Source: Vogesella margarita
Lineage (GTDB): Bacteria; Pseudomonadota; Gammaproteobacteria; Burkholderiales; Chromobacteriaceae
Direction of reading: 5' to 3'
Length of the DNA stretch: 64,000 nucleotides
Assembly: GCF_028548475.1 (NCBI RefSeq)
Contig: NZ_JAQQLE010000007.1
Span: 124,001 to 188,000 of the forward strand
Of the stretch, positions 1 to 9,470 are shown one piece after another. Every line of letters begins with the position of its first letter. Position 1 is the first letter of the stretch. The position numbers were made by a program, and so were the translations under genes. The notes under the pieces were generated by a model that did not search any database, was not told the origin of the DNA, and saw only the letters and a program-made list of their open reading frames with translations.

Positions 1-1337
1 GCCTCGGCGAGCTGAGCACGCCGGCGGCCAGCATCAGCGGCAATATCCGCTACCAGCGCACGCAGTACCGTTTCAGCAGCCGGCTGGCGCAGCTACAGCT
101 GAACCAGAACGGCCTGTTTGCCGCCAGCAGCAATAACGACTTCTCGTGGAGCGTCGGCCCGCACTCGCTGAACATGGTGGTGCAGGCACCGCTGAAGCTG
201 GGCCAGTTCAGCCAGCTCAGCATGAGCCCGCTGACACTGTCGGCCCACCTGAAGACGCCGGAACTGCCGCGCGGCCAACTGCGCGCCACGCTACAAGGCG
301 CACTGGAAGGCGACCTCGCCGACAGCCGCCTCAACCTGCGCGTCAGCGGCGATCTGGACGGCGCCAAGCTTGCCTCCACCATCACCCAGTACGGCTTTGT
401 CGCGCCGCGCCACGAGGCGACGCTGTCGATCGGCAAGCTCGACCTCAACCGCTACCTGCCGGAACAGAAGGCGGAGCAGGCGGTGGCGCTGTTCCAGAAC
501 GACAAGCCGTTCCGCCTCGACTGGATGGACTTCATCAATGTGCAGGGCAAGCTGGCCATCGGCGAGCTGGCATTCGGCAATTTCCGCATCAACGGCATTA
601 ACGCCGACGTCGCCGGCACTCCGCAGCAGCTGCAGCTGGACAACCTCACCGCCGACATCTACGAAGGCCACCTCACCGGCCGCGCCACGCTGTTCCGCGA
701 GCGCGTACCGCGCCTGACGCTGCAGCAGGAGCTGACCGGGATGCAGATCCGGCCGCTGATGCTGGACCTGTTCGCCTTCAGCCGCATCGAAGGCAGCGGC
801 AACGGCTGGGTGCAGCTGGAGGCGAAGGGGCAGTCGCTGCAGGCGCTGCGCAACACCCTCAACGGCAAGGTCGCCGCACGACTGGAGCGCGGCGCGCTGA
901 CCGGTATCGACCTCGTTGCCGCGCTGCGCGACCTGCCCGGCGAGAGCGAACGCTGGAGTGGCCCGGTCAGCACCGCACCGGACCAGAAGACCACCTTCTC
1001 CGCCCTGTCGGCACAGTTTGAGCTGCAGGACGGCGTGGCACGCAACCAGGACATGAAGCTGGCGTCGTCGCTGGTCAATGTCCGCGGCAGCGGCAAGTTC
1101 GACCTGACGCAGAGCATCATCGACTACACGCTGGACGTGCAGGCCAACCCCAGCGCCTTCGCCAAGCTGGGCGGCATCAGCATCCCGCTAAAGATCACCG
1201 GCCCGCTGCAGCAGCCGGTGTACTCGCTGGACTTCAACGCCATGGTCAAGGGCAAGAAAACCGAAGGCGAGAAACAGCAGGTGCTGAAGCAGGAACTGGG
1301 CAAGCAGATCACCAGCATCCTGCCGGGCAAGCCGTAG
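1..1337 (+). CDS. AsmA family protein, C-terminal part (5' truncated by window)
   Basis: The frame is open to the left edge, so the true start and N-terminal membrane anchor lie outside; about 444 residues are visible. The visible part has the repetitive beta-rich pattern and the closing block of AsmA-family proteins (residues with GSGKFDLTQSIIDYTLDVQ, then IPLKITGPLQQPVYSLDF near the end). Family members are inner-membrane-anchored periplasmic proteins implicated in phospholipid or outer-membrane homeostasis. The stop at 1335-1337 is followed by an inverted pair of the dispersed 13-mer. Assignment to the family is fairly firm; the exact paralogue (AsmA, YhjG, TamB-like) cannot be told from the tail. 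Confidence 0.8.
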   Translation, partial: LGELSTPAASISGNIRYQRTQYRFSSRLAQLQLNQNGLFAASSNNDFSWSVGPHSLNMVVQAPLKLGQFSQLSMSPLTLSAHLKTPELPRGQLRATLQGALEGDLADSRLNLRVSGDLDGAKLASTITQYGFVAPRHEATLSIGKLDLNRYLPEQKAEQAVALFQNDKPFRLDWMDFINVQGKLAIGELAFGNFRINGINADVAGTPQQLQLDNLTADIYEGHLTGRATLFRERVPRLTLQQELTGMQIRPLMLDLFAFSRIEGSGNGWVQLEAKGQSLQALRNTLNGKVAARLERGALTGIDLVAALRDLPGESERWSGPVSTAPDQKTTFSALSAQFELQDGVARNQDMKLASSLVNVRGSGKFDLTQSIIDYTLDVQANPSAFAKLGGISIPLKITGPLQQPVYSLDFNAMVKGKKTEGEKQQVLKQELGKQITSILPGKP

Positions 1338-1372
1338 CCTCCCCCGGTGCGAACAGCCAATTGCGGCCAACC

Positions 1373-1405
1373 CTGGTATCCAACCCCGGTATCAAGGTTG
1401 GCCGC
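1373..1405. repeat. Inverted pair of uptake-sequence-like 13-mers
   Basis: An imperfect copy (GCGGCCAACCCTG, 1373-1385) faces an exact reverse copy (1393-1405) just after the asmA-like stop. It can fold into a hairpin, but no T-run follows. Confidence 0.7.
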
Positions 1406-1578
1406 AGTGCTTTATGCCGCCGGAAAACGAGGAAACCCGGCTCTCTGTGCTAACAGCATGCACTGCAGGCTGAATACCAGAGACAGTACGCTGCCGGTGG
1501 CAACACGCTGGAATGCTCTTGCGTCCCGCTCACACAGCCGTGCCACATCACACCCCGCGCCGCGCACTCCCCAAAAAC

Positions 1579-1614
1579 ATTGCGGCCAACCTTGACGCCA
1601 AGGTTGGCCGCAAT
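1579..1614. terminator. Perfect inverted pair of the 13-mer (hairpin)
   Basis: Two exact copies (1582-1594 and 1599-1611) form a 16-bp perfect stem with a 4-base loop (acgc), 25 bases beyond the kefB stop. There is no clear T-tract on either side, so termination is inferred from position and from the known use of paired uptake sequences in Neisseria. Confidence 0.6.
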
Positions 1615-1638
1615 CCGGCAACAAGTCCGCACACCACA

Positions 1639-3606
1639 CTAGCCCTGCAGCAGCAGCGCCTCCGCCTGCGCCAGTGCCGCGGGCCGGCCGAGCAGCACCA
1701 GCACGTCGCCTTCCTGCAATTCCGAATCCGCCGCCACGTGGGCGAGACGGACGTTGCGACGGCGGATGCCGCGCACCCCGACGCCGAGACTGTCCAGCTT
1801 CACCCCGCCCAGCGGCATGCCGATGGCGTGAGCACCGGCCACCAGCTGCACGCTGAGCAGGCGCGGCTGGTCGCTGTCGTCGATGCCGTCCAGCTCGTCG
1901 CTGGCGCCGCGGAAGAAGCCGGTGAACAGGCTGTAGCGCTGTTCGCGCACGGTACGGATGCGGCGCAGCACACGGCTCATCGGCACCTCCATCACCATCA
2001 GCGCGTGCGAGGCCAGCATCAGGCTGCCCTCCATCACCTCGGCCACCACCTCGTCGGCGCCGGCCTCGCGCAGGCGGTTGATGTCGGTGTCGTCGATGGT
2101 GCGCACGATCACCGGCAGGTCGCGGCGCACCTCGTGCACCATGTGAATGATGCGCTCCGAGGCGTGGGTGTCGGCAAAGGTGATCACCACCGTCTTGGCG
2201 CGCATCGCGCCGGCCGCCATCAGCACCTCGCGCTTGGCAGCGTCGCCGAACACCACCGGGTCACCCGCCTCACCGGCCTCACGCACCCGCTCCGGGTCCA
2301 TGTCCAGCGCGAAAAAGGAGATGCCCTCCGCCTCCAGCAGCCGCGCCAGCGACTGGCCGCTGCGGCCGTAACCGCAGATGATCACGTGTTCATCCTTGGT
2401 CATGCTCTGTACCAGTATCTGGTGCAGGTCGACCGCCTGCAGCGCCCAGTCCTGCCGGATCAGGCGGCTGCAGATGCGCTCGGCGTGCTGGATCAGGAAC
2501 GGCGCCGCCAGCATCGACAGCACGATAGCCGCCAGTGCCGACTGCTCCACCGGCGACGAGATCAGGCCCAGGTTGCCGGACAGCGCCAGCAGCACGAAGC
2601 CGAACTCGCCGCCCTGCGCCAGCGCCAGCGCGCCCTTCAGGCTGTCCCGCGCGCGCTGGCCGAACAGCCGCGCCAGCAGGAACACCACCGCCAGCTTGAC
2701 CGGCAGCAACAGCAGCAGCATCACGCCGATGTCGCCGGCACGGTCGAGCAGCACGCCGATGTCCAGCTTCATGCCGACGGTGACGAAGAAGAAGCCGAGC
2801 AGGATGTCGCGGAACGGCTTGATGTCCTCCTCCACCTGGAAGCGGTACTCCGTTTCCGAGATCAGCATGCCGGCAACGAAGGCGCCCAGCGCCAAGGACA
2901 AGCCGGCCAGCTGGGTGAGGAAGGCGATGCCCAGCGTCACCAGCAGTACGTTGATGGTGAACAGCTCGCCGGAGCGCTGGCGCGCCACCAAGTGGAACCA
3001 CGGCCGCATCAGGCGCTGGCCGAACACCAGCAGCAGGCTCATCACCGCCACCACCTTGAGCAGCGCGAGGCCCAGATCCATCCACAAGCGGTCAGAGTTG
3101 GCCGCAAACGCCGGCAGCAGGATCAGCAGCGGCACCACCGCCAGGTCCTGGAACAGCAGCACGCCGATCGCCAGCTGGCCGTGCGGCTGCGCCATTTCCA
3201 GGCGCTCCGACAGCAGCTTGCTGACGATGGCCGTCGACGACAGCGCCAGCGCACCGCCGACGGCAAAGCCGGCCAGCGGGCTGCCGGTCAGCCACCACAC
3301 GATGGCACCGATCAGGAACAGGGTCAGCACCACCTGCGCGAGGCCGATGCCGAACACCAGCTGCCTCATCGCCTTCAGCTTGGCCAGCGAGAACTCCAGC
3401 CCGATGGAGAACATCATGAACACGATGCCGATCTCGCCCAGGAACTCGGTCTCCTCACCCAGCGGGATCAGGTTCATCACGCCGGGGCCGGCCATGAAAC
3501 CGACCACCAGGTAACCCAGCATGGGTGGTACGCGCAGACTGCGGCACGCGGTCACCGCCAGCACGGCGACCAGCAATACCAACACGATGGGAGACAGGGA
3601 GTGCAT
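1639..3606 (-). CDS. kefB: CPA2-family K+/H+ antiporter with TrkA (RCK) domains, KefB type
   Basis: Inner-membrane cation:proton antiporter of about 655 residues. The first ~380 residues are about a dozen hydrophobic segments of the Na+/H+ exchanger fold (start MHSLSPIVLVLLVAVLAV). A Rossmann TrkA-N/RCK domain follows (CGYGRSGQSLARLLEAE, near 400), then a TrkA-C domain ending in LQEGDVLVLLGRP. This is the KefB/KefC layout, in which ligand binding to the RCK domain gates K+ efflux. A GTG at 3660 would add 18 hydrophilic residues; I prefer the ATG at 3606 because the membrane segment begins immediately. Substrate (K+ versus Na+) is inferred from family. It is transcribed divergently from kdsD. 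Confidence 0.85.
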   Translation of the reverse strand: MHSLSPIVLVLLVAVLAVTACRSLRVPPMLGYLVVGFMAGPGVMNLIPLGEETEFLGEIGIVFMMFSIGLEFSLAKLKAMRQLVFGIGLAQVVLTLFLIGAIVWWLTGSPLAGFAVGGALALSSTAIVSKLLSERLEMAQPHGQLAIGVLLFQDLAVVPLLILLPAFAANSDRLWMDLGLALLKVVAVMSLLLVFGQRLMRPWFHLVARQRSGELFTINVLLVTLGIAFLTQLAGLSLALGAFVAGMLISETEYRFQVEEDIKPFRDILLGFFFVTVGMKLDIGVLLDRAGDIGVMLLLLLPVKLAVVFLLARLFGQRARDSLKGALALAQGGEFGFVLLALSGNLGLISSPVEQSALAAIVLSMLAAPFLIQHAERICSRLIRQDWALQAVDLHQILVQSMTKDEHVIICGYGRSGQSLARLLEAEGISFFALDMDPERVREAGEAGDPVVFGDAAKREVLMAAGAMRAKTVVITFADTHASERIIHMVHEVRRDLPVIVRTIDDTDINRLREAGADEVVAEVMEGSLMLASHALMVMEVPMSRVLRRIRTVREQRYSLFTGFFRGASDELDGIDDSDQPRLLSVQLVAGAHAIGMPLGGVKLDSLGVGVRGIRRRNVRLAHVAADSELQEGDVLVLLGRPAALAQAEALLLQG

Positions 3607-3689
3607 CGAAAAAACGGCTCCAGAGAAGAGAGTTGAATGGCGCTCAAGCAAAACTTGCACCCGCCAGGCGGTGCCCGGCGATTATAAGC

Positions 3690-3698
3690 TGATATAAT
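3690..3698 (+). promoter_or_regulatory. Extended -10 promoter element upstream of kdsD
   Basis: TGATATAAT matches the extended -10 consensus (TGnTATAAT) exactly. A start site 6-8 bases downstream would fall at about 3704-3706, directly against the kdsD ATG at 3707, which has no Shine-Dalgarno sequence. No -35 hexamer lies at the usual 17-base spacing, as is common for extended -10 promoters. Confidence 0.5.
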
Positions 3699-3706
3699 TG
3701 CGCATT

Positions 3707-4687
3707 ATGAAAAATGACCAAAAACAATCCTGCCTCGCGCTGGCGCGCGAAGTGCTCGCCATCGAAGCCGCCGCCATTACCCGGCTGGCGTCGCGGCTGG
3801 ACGACAGCTTCAGCGCGGCGGTCGAACTGATCCTGGCCTGCGAAGGCCGGGTGGTGGTCAGCGGCATGGGCAAGTCCGGCCACATCGGCAACAAGATCGC
3901 CGCCACGCTAGCCAGCACCGGCACGCCGGCGTTTTTCATGCACCCGGCGGAAGCCGCCCACGGCGACCTCGGCATGCTGACCGAACGCGACATCCTGCTG
4001 GCGCTGTCCAACTCCGGCGAGAGCGACGAGCTGCTGGCGCTGTTGCCGGCGCTGAAGCGCAAGGGCGTGCCGATCATCGCGCTGACCGGGCGCCCGCAAT
4101 CGACGCTGGCGACCGAGGCCAGCATCCACCTTGACGCCGGCGTGGAGAAGGAAGCCTGCCCGCTGGGGCTGGCGCCGACCGCCAGCACCACTGCGGCGCT
4201 GGCGCTCGGCGACGCGCTAGCAGTGGCACTGCTCGACGCACGCGACTTCAAGCCGGAAGACTTTGCGCTGTCGCACCCTGGTGGCAGCCTCGGCCGCAAG
4301 CTGCTGGTTCACATCAGCGACCTGATGCACGGAGGCGACGCGCTGCCGCGGGTCATCAGCGGCAGCAGCCTGAAGGACGCACTCTTGGAGATGACACGCA
4401 AGGGCCTCGGCATGACTGCAGTCTGCGCCAATGACGGCCAGCTGCTCGGCATCTTTACCGACGGCGACCTGCGCCGCACGCTGGACAAGACACTGGACCT
4501 GGCCGGCCTCTGCATCGACGACGTGATGGCGCGCCAGCCGCGTACCATCGAATCGCACCGTCTGGCCACCGAAGCGGCCAACGAAATGGAACACCACAAG
4601 ATCAACGGCCTCTTGGTCACCGACCGCGCCGGCAATCTGGTGGGCGCCCTGAACATGCACGACCTGCTCAAGGCAGGCGTGGTCTGA
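3707..4687 (+). CDS. kdsD: D-arabinose-5-phosphate isomerase
   Basis: Converts D-ribulose 5-phosphate to D-arabinose 5-phosphate, the first step of KDO synthesis for LPS. The 326-residue protein has an N-terminal SIS sugar-isomerase domain (GMGKSGHIGNKIAATLASTG and HPAEAAHGDLGM) and a C-terminal pair of CBS domains (about 205-325). It starts the run kdsD-kdsC-lptC-lptA-lptB. A TTG at 3698 would extend it by three codons but overlaps the -10 element, so the ATG at 3707 is chosen. No ribosome-binding site is visible, suggesting a leaderless or nearly leaderless mRNA. Confidence 0.93.
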   Translation: MKNDQKQSCLALAREVLAIEAAAITRLASRLDDSFSAAVELILACEGRVVVSGMGKSGHIGNKIAATLASTGTPAFFMHPAEAAHGDLGMLTERDILLALSNSGESDELLALLPALKRKGVPIIALTGRPQSTLATEASIHLDAGVEKEACPLGLAPTASTTAALALGDALAVALLDARDFKPEDFALSHPGGSLGRKLLVHISDLMHGGDALPRVISGSSLKDALLEMTRKGLGMTAVCANDGQLLGIFTDGDLRRTLDKTLDLAGLCIDDVMARQPRTIESHRLATEAANEMEHHKINGLLVTDRAGNLVGALNMHDLLKAGVV

Positions 4688-4695
4688 GAGACACC

Positions 4696-5220
4696 ATGCA
4701 AACCATCACCGAACTGGCCAAACGCACGCGACTGCTGATCATGGATGTAGACGGCGTGCTGACCGACGGCCGCATCTTCATCACCGCCAGCGGCGAAGAG
4801 CTGAAAGCGTTCAACACCCTGGACGGCCACGGCCTGCGCATGCTGCAGTCCACCGGCGTGCAGCTGGCGATCATCACCGGCCGCGACGCGCCCGGCGTCG
4901 CCCACCGCGCCCGCGGCCTCGGCATCGACCACTACTACGCCGGCGTGCACGACAAGCGCACCGCCTTTGCCGAGCTGCTGCAGAAGACCGGTATTGACGC
5001 CGCCGACTGCGCCTATATCGGTGACGACGTCATCGACCTGCCGGTGATGAGCCGCGTCGGCCTGGCGGTAGCGGTGCCCGACGCGCCCAGCTTCGTGCGC
5101 CAGCACGCCCACTTCGTCACCGGCTGCGGCGGCGGCCAGGGCGCGGTGCGCGAGCTGTGCGAGCTGATCCTGCAGGCACAGGGCAACTACGACCGCCTGA
5201 TGGCCGGCTACCTGGCATGA
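4696..5220 (+). CDS. kdsC: 3-deoxy-D-manno-octulosonate 8-phosphate phosphatase
   Basis: HAD-family phosphatase that releases inorganic phosphate from KDO-8-phosphate. At 174 residues it has the usual cap-less KdsC length. The nucleophile motif MDVDGVLTDG sits at about residues 16-25 (catalytic Asp17 and Asp19), and the C-terminal HAD motif is YIGDDVIDLPVM. It begins 8 bases after kdsD and overlaps lptC by 4 bases (ATGA), so the genes are translationally coupled. KdsD and KdsC act in one pathway, which makes the call firm. Confidence 0.95.
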   Translation: MQTITELAKRTRLLIMDVDGVLTDGRIFITASGEELKAFNTLDGHGLRMLQSTGVQLAIITGRDAPGVAHRARGLGIDHYYAGVHDKRTAFAELLQKTGIDAADCAYIGDDVIDLPVMSRVGLAVAVPDAPSFVRQHAHFVTGCGGGQGAVRELCELILQAQGNYDRLMAGYLA

Positions 5221-5780
5221 ACCGCGCCGCACGCCTGTTTCCGCTGGGGCTGATGCTGGGCATGGCCCTGCTCTCCTTCTGGCTCAACGTGCTGACCATG
5301 CAGCGCGGCGATGCGCCGGCCAAGCTCGACCTGAGCCGCCCGGAGTACACCATCAAGCAGCTGACGGCGAAGCGCTTCGACGCCCAGGGCCGGCCGCAGC
5401 AGTACATGCAGGCGGCCCAGATGTGGCAACTGCCGCGCAATCCGAATGTCTATCTCAGTCAGCCGCGCATCGAAGTGTTCCAGCTGGGCATCCCCGACTA
5501 CACGGTGACGGCCGCGGCCGGGCGCTACCACAAGCAGCAGAAAACGGCGGACTTCAGCGATAATGTGCGCTGGGAGCGCAAGGCCACCGCTGCCGCCCCG
5601 GGCATCCTGCTGCAGACCTCGGTGCTGCATGTCGACACCGTGGCGCGCAGCGCCAGCAACCACGCTCCGCTGGTGGCCGACTACGGCACCTCGCGACTGA
5701 AAGCGACCGGCTTCATCTACAAGCAGGACAGCGGCCAGCTGAACCTGCTGTCCAACGTAAGGATTACCTATGCGCCATAG
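5217..5780 (+). CDS. lptC: LPS export ABC transporter periplasmic protein LptC
   Basis: Bitopic inner-membrane protein that takes LPS from LptB2FG and passes it to LptA. Of 187 residues, a short N-terminal membrane segment (LFPLGLMLGMALLSFWLNVL) is followed by the periplasmic beta-jellyroll. The start is the ATG in the ATGA overlap with kdsC; the frame is open further upstream but that part is kdsC in another frame. Its 3' end overlaps lptA by 11 bases and contains the lptA Shine-Dalgarno sequence (AAGGATT). Confidence 0.9.
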   Translation: MNRAARLFPLGLMLGMALLSFWLNVLTMQRGDAPAKLDLSRPEYTIKQLTAKRFDAQGRPQQYMQAAQMWQLPRNPNVYLSQPRIEVFQLGIPDYTVTAAAGRYHKQQKTADFSDNVRWERKATAAAPGILLQTSVLHVDTVARSASNHAPLVADYGTSRLKATGFIYKQDSGQLNLLSNVRITYAP

Positions 5781-6275
5781 TGTGCTGATCGCGCTGACCG
5801 GCCTCGTGCTGAGCGCCCCTGTCATGGCCGAAAAGGCAGACAGCGAAAAACCGATCGAACTGTCCGCCGACCGCGGCTCGATGGATCAGAAAAAAGGCGT
5901 GACGGTCTGGGAGGGCAATGTAGTGTTGGTGCAGGGCACGCTGAACCTGAAGGCGCAGCGCGTGACCGTGACCCGCGACGCGCAGGGCAACCAGCAACTG
6001 CAGGCGCAGGGCAGCCCGGTCACCTTCCGCCAGAAGGTCGACGGCAGCAGTGAATACGTCGAAGGCAGCGCCAGCAATGTCAACTACAACACTGCGGCCA
6101 ACCTTGCCACCCTAACCGGCAACGCCCGCGTCAAGCGCGGCCAGGACTCGGTCAGCGGCGCCGTCATCGTCTACAACACCGCCACCGAGACCTACCAGGC
6201 CAGCGGCGGCACCGCCGCCAGCGGCAACGGCGGCCGCGTGACGGTGATCCTGCAGCCCAAGACACAGGGCACGCC

Positions 6276-6279
<4 letters not shown>
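5770..6279 (+). CDS. lptA: LPS transport periplasmic protein LptA
   Basis: Periplasmic bridge component that shuttles LPS across the periplasm. It has 169 residues with a clear signal peptide ([20 protein letters not shown], cleaved before EKAD) and an OstA-like beta-jellyroll ([22 protein letters not shown]). It overlaps lptC upstream and lptB by 4 bases downstream. One exact copy of the dispersed 13-mer lies in the coding sequence at 6094-6106. Confidence 0.93.
6094..6106 (+). repeat. Uptake-sequence-like 13-mer in lptA
   Basis: Exact GCGGCCAACCTTG, read here in frame as Ala-Ala-Asn-Leu. Confidence 0.8.
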
Positions 6280-7004
<725 letters not shown>

Positions 7005-7007
7005 GCC

Positions 7008-8453
7008 ATGAAACAGACCCTCCAGCTCAAGACCAGCCAGCAACTCACGCTCACCCCCCAGCTGCAGCAGTCGATCAAGCTCTTGCAGATGTCGACACTG
7101 GATCTCAGTGCCGAGCTGGAACGCTATCTGCTGGAAAACCCGCTGCTGGAGCGTGCAGACAGCAGCGACGGCCCCGAAGAGTCCGACAGCCCGTTGCCGG
7201 TGCTGGCACCCGCTAGCGACTCGCCGGTGACGGACAGCGGCAGCGAGCCGGAGCGGCCGGAAACGGACAGCAGCCGCGACGACGGCGAGCTACTCGGCGA
7301 CTGGGGCAGCAGCGGGAGCGGCAGTAGCCGCAACGATGACGACGACGAGTTCGACCCCATCCTCAACACCCCGTGCCGGCCGTCGCTGCGCGAACACCTG
7401 ACCGCACAGATGGGCGAGACCCAGCTCAGCCAGCGCGACAAGGCGCTGATGTCGCTGCTGATCGACGAGCTGGACGACGACGGCTACCTGCCGACCTCGC
7501 TGGACGACATCGCCGCCGAACTGCCGCTGGAGCTGGAAGTCGAAGCCGACGAGCTGGAATGCCTGCGCAAGCTGCTGACCCAGTTCGAGCCAACCGGCAT
7601 CGGCAGCCGCAACCTCACCGAATTCCTCAGCCTGCAGCTGCAGCAACACCCGGCACCGGCTGCGGTGCGCCAGCTGGCGCTGGACATGGTGCAGCAGCAC
7701 CTGCCGCTGTTGGGCAGCCGCGACTTCACCAAGCTCAAGAAGCTGCTGGCCATCGACGAGCAGCAGCTGAAAACCGCGCACGCGCTGCTCGCCAGCCTGC
7801 GGCCACGCCCCAGCAGCGGCTTCGACCAGGGCGAGACCCACTACGTCGCACCCGACATCCTGGTGGTGAAACGCCAGCAGCGCTGGGTGGCGCGTCTCAA
7901 CCAGGGCACGCTGCCCAAGCTGCGCGTCAACCAGATGTATGCCGGCATGCTGCAGCAGAAGGGCAGCAGCCACAATCTCGGCGGCCAGCTGCAGGAGGCG
8001 CGCTGGCTGGTGAAAAACATTCAACAACGGTTTGACACCATCCTGAAAGTGGCAGAATCTATCGTTGACAGACAGCAAGCGTTCTTTGAACAAGGTGAAG
8101 TGGCCATGCGCCCGCTCATCCTGCGAGACATCGCGGAAGAACTCGGCCTGCATGAGTCAACCATCTCCCGTGTCACCACGCAGAAATACCTGTTGTGCAG
8201 CCGTGGCTTGTTCGAACTCAAGTATTTCTTTGGCAGTTCGGTCGATACTGACAGTGGTGGCGAATGTTCCGCCACCGCCATCAAGGCACTGATCCGGCAG
8301 ATCATCGATGCGGAAGACCACAACAAACCGCTGTCTGACAGCGCCATTGCCGACAGGCTGGTCGCACAAGGCATACAGGTTGCAAGAAGAACCGTAGCCA
8401 AGTATCGTGAAGCCATGCAGATACCGCCGGTCAGCCAGCGCAAGACTTTTTAG
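7008..8453 (+). CDS. rpoN: RNA polymerase sigma-54 factor
   Basis: Alternative sigma factor for -24/-12 promoters, which needs AAA+ activators such as the NtrC encoded at 53049-54500. Of 481 residues, the glutamine-rich region I is at the N-terminus (LQLKTSQQLTLTPQLQQSIK), followed by an acidic, serine-rich linker (about 45-120), the core-binding domain and the RpoN box ARRTVAKYRE at 459-468. The -24/-12 promoter of glnA at 49661-49674 is a likely target within the window. Confidence 0.97.
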   Translation: MKQTLQLKTSQQLTLTPQLQQSIKLLQMSTLDLSAELERYLLENPLLERADSSDGPEESDSPLPVLAPASDSPVTDSGSEPERPETDSSRDDGELLGDWGSSGSGSSRNDDDDEFDPILNTPCRPSLREHLTAQMGETQLSQRDKALMSLLIDELDDDGYLPTSLDDIAAELPLELEVEADELECLRKLLTQFEPTGIGSRNLTEFLSLQLQQHPAPAAVRQLALDMVQQHLPLLGSRDFTKLKKLLAIDEQQLKTAHALLASLRPRPSSGFDQGETHYVAPDILVVKRQQRWVARLNQGTLPKLRVNQMYAGMLQQKGSSHNLGGQLQEARWLVKNIQQRFDTILKVAESIVDRQQAFFEQGEVAMRPLILRDIAEELGLHESTISRVTTQKYLLCSRGLFELKYFFGSSVDTDSGGECSATAIKALIRQIIDAEDHNKPLSDSAIADRLVAQGIQVARRTVAKYREAMQIPPVSQRKTF

Positions 8454-8515
8454 GTTGTTCATAACAAGATCGCCATGCCCAGTCCGGATATGGCACCAAC
8501 AGAAGGAGTTAGGGT

Positions 8516-8842
8516 ATGAACCTCAAGATTACCGGCCTCCACCTCGAAGTTACCCCAGCGCTTCGTGACTACATCGAAAGCAAACTGGAACGCATCACCC
8601 GCCATGTCGATAACGTGATCGGTGTCAACGTGACACTGTCTGTCGACAAACTGGTACAGAAAGCCGAAGTCAATGTCCACCTGGCAGGCAAGGACATCCA
8701 TGCCGAAGCCACCGAAGCGGACATGTACGCAGCCATCGACCTGCTGACTGACAAACTGGATCGTCAGGTACTGAAATTCAAGGAAAAACAGGTCGAACAT
8801 CGCGCGCCGGTACCGCAAGAGCAAGAGCAAGCATCGCTCTGA
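8516..8842 (+). CDS. hpf: Ribosome hibernation-promoting factor (HPF/RaiA family)
   Basis: Binds the 30S decoding region and promotes inactive ribosome dimers in stationary phase. At 108 residues it is the short form without the long C-terminal dimerisation domain. The beta-alpha-beta fold starts [24 protein letters not shown]. It has a strong Shine-Dalgarno sequence (AAGGAG, 8 bases before the ATG). Its position between rpoN and ptsN is the standard order in gamma- and betaproteobacteria. A strong intrinsic terminator follows. Confidence 0.93.
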   Translation: MNLKITGLHLEVTPALRDYIESKLERITRHVDNVIGVNVTLSVDKLVQKAEVNVHLAGKDIHAEATEADMYAAIDLLTDKLDRQVLKFKEKQVEHRAPVPQEQEQASL

Positions 8843-8862
8843 TCAGGGTTTTCTGAACAAAA

Positions 8863-8904
8863 AACGGATAATGCAAGCACTGCTTGCTTATCCGTTCTTT
8901 TTTT
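8863..8904 (+). terminator. Intrinsic terminator after hpf
   Basis: A long stem (AACGGATAA..GCAAGC paired with GCTTGC..TTATCCGTT), a small loop and seven Ts at 8898-8904. It separates rpoN-hpf from ptsN. Confidence 0.85.
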
Positions 8905-9005
8905 GGCCGCCGCTTTTTCTCCTGACGATCATCCTGCGCTTTCCGCTATGGTATTCCGTGGACTCAGCGTAGAATGGCCCTCGATTTTTTCGGGCAAATG
9001 GCATT

Positions 9006-9470
9006 ATGGGCTTGATCAGTAAAATACTCTCCGTGGACAACGTCATTGCTGACATGGACGTTTCCAGCAAAAAGCGACTCTTCGAACAAGTCGGCCTGAT
9101 GGTCGAAAACAGTCACGCCATCGCGCGCAGCGATGTCTTCGACAGCTTGTTTGCCCGTGAAAAACTCGGCTCCACCGGCCTCGGGCAAGGCGTCGCCATC
9201 CCGCACGGCCGCATCAAGAGCCTGAAGGAAGCCACCGGCATCTTCATCCGCCTGAAGTCGCCGATTCCGTTCGACGCCCCCGACGGCAAGCCGGTTTCGC
9301 TGCTGTTCGTGCTGCTGGTGCCGGAGCAGGCCACCGACATCCACCTGCAGGTACTGTCCGAGCTGGCACAACGCTTCTCCAGCAAGGCGCTGCGCGAGCA
9401 GATGAACAACCCGGCCTGCGACGCGCAGAAGCTGTTCGACCTGATTTCCGATACCCCAGACCATGCCTAA
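9006..9470 (+). CDS. ptsN: PTS IIA-like nitrogen regulatory protein
   Basis: IIA-Ntr, the output protein of the nitrogen phosphotransferase chain. It has 154 residues, with the phosphoacceptor His67 in QGVAIPHGR and the surrounding IIA-fructose-like fold. It overlaps hprK by 8 bases. The sensor-like PTS components (EI-Ntr, NPr) are not in the window. In Betaproteobacteria this gene commonly sits with hprK and rapZ, as here. Confidence 0.94.
   Translation: MGLISKILSVDNVIADMDVSSKKRLFEQVGLMVENSHAIARSDVFDSLFAREKLGSTGLGQGVAIPHGRIKSLKEATGIFIRLKSPIPFDAPDGKPVSLLFVLLVPEQATDIHLQVLSELAQRFSSKALREQMNNPACDAQKLFDLISDTPDHA

Larger units (their letters stand above)
1338..1638. other. Intergenic region between convergent asmA-like and kefB genes
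   Basis: No credible gene. It holds two inverted pairs of the dispersed 13-mer (1373-1405 and 1579-1614), one near each gene end, which could act as hairpin terminators for the two convergent genes. The roughly 170 bases between the pairs show nothing I recognise. Confidence 0.7.

Noticed and set aside
1513-3636. A 707-residue open frame antisense to kefB
   Set aside because: Its composition (His, Gln, Arg, Ala-rich) is the usual mirror image of a high-GC membrane protein gene; kefB on the other strand has clear domains.
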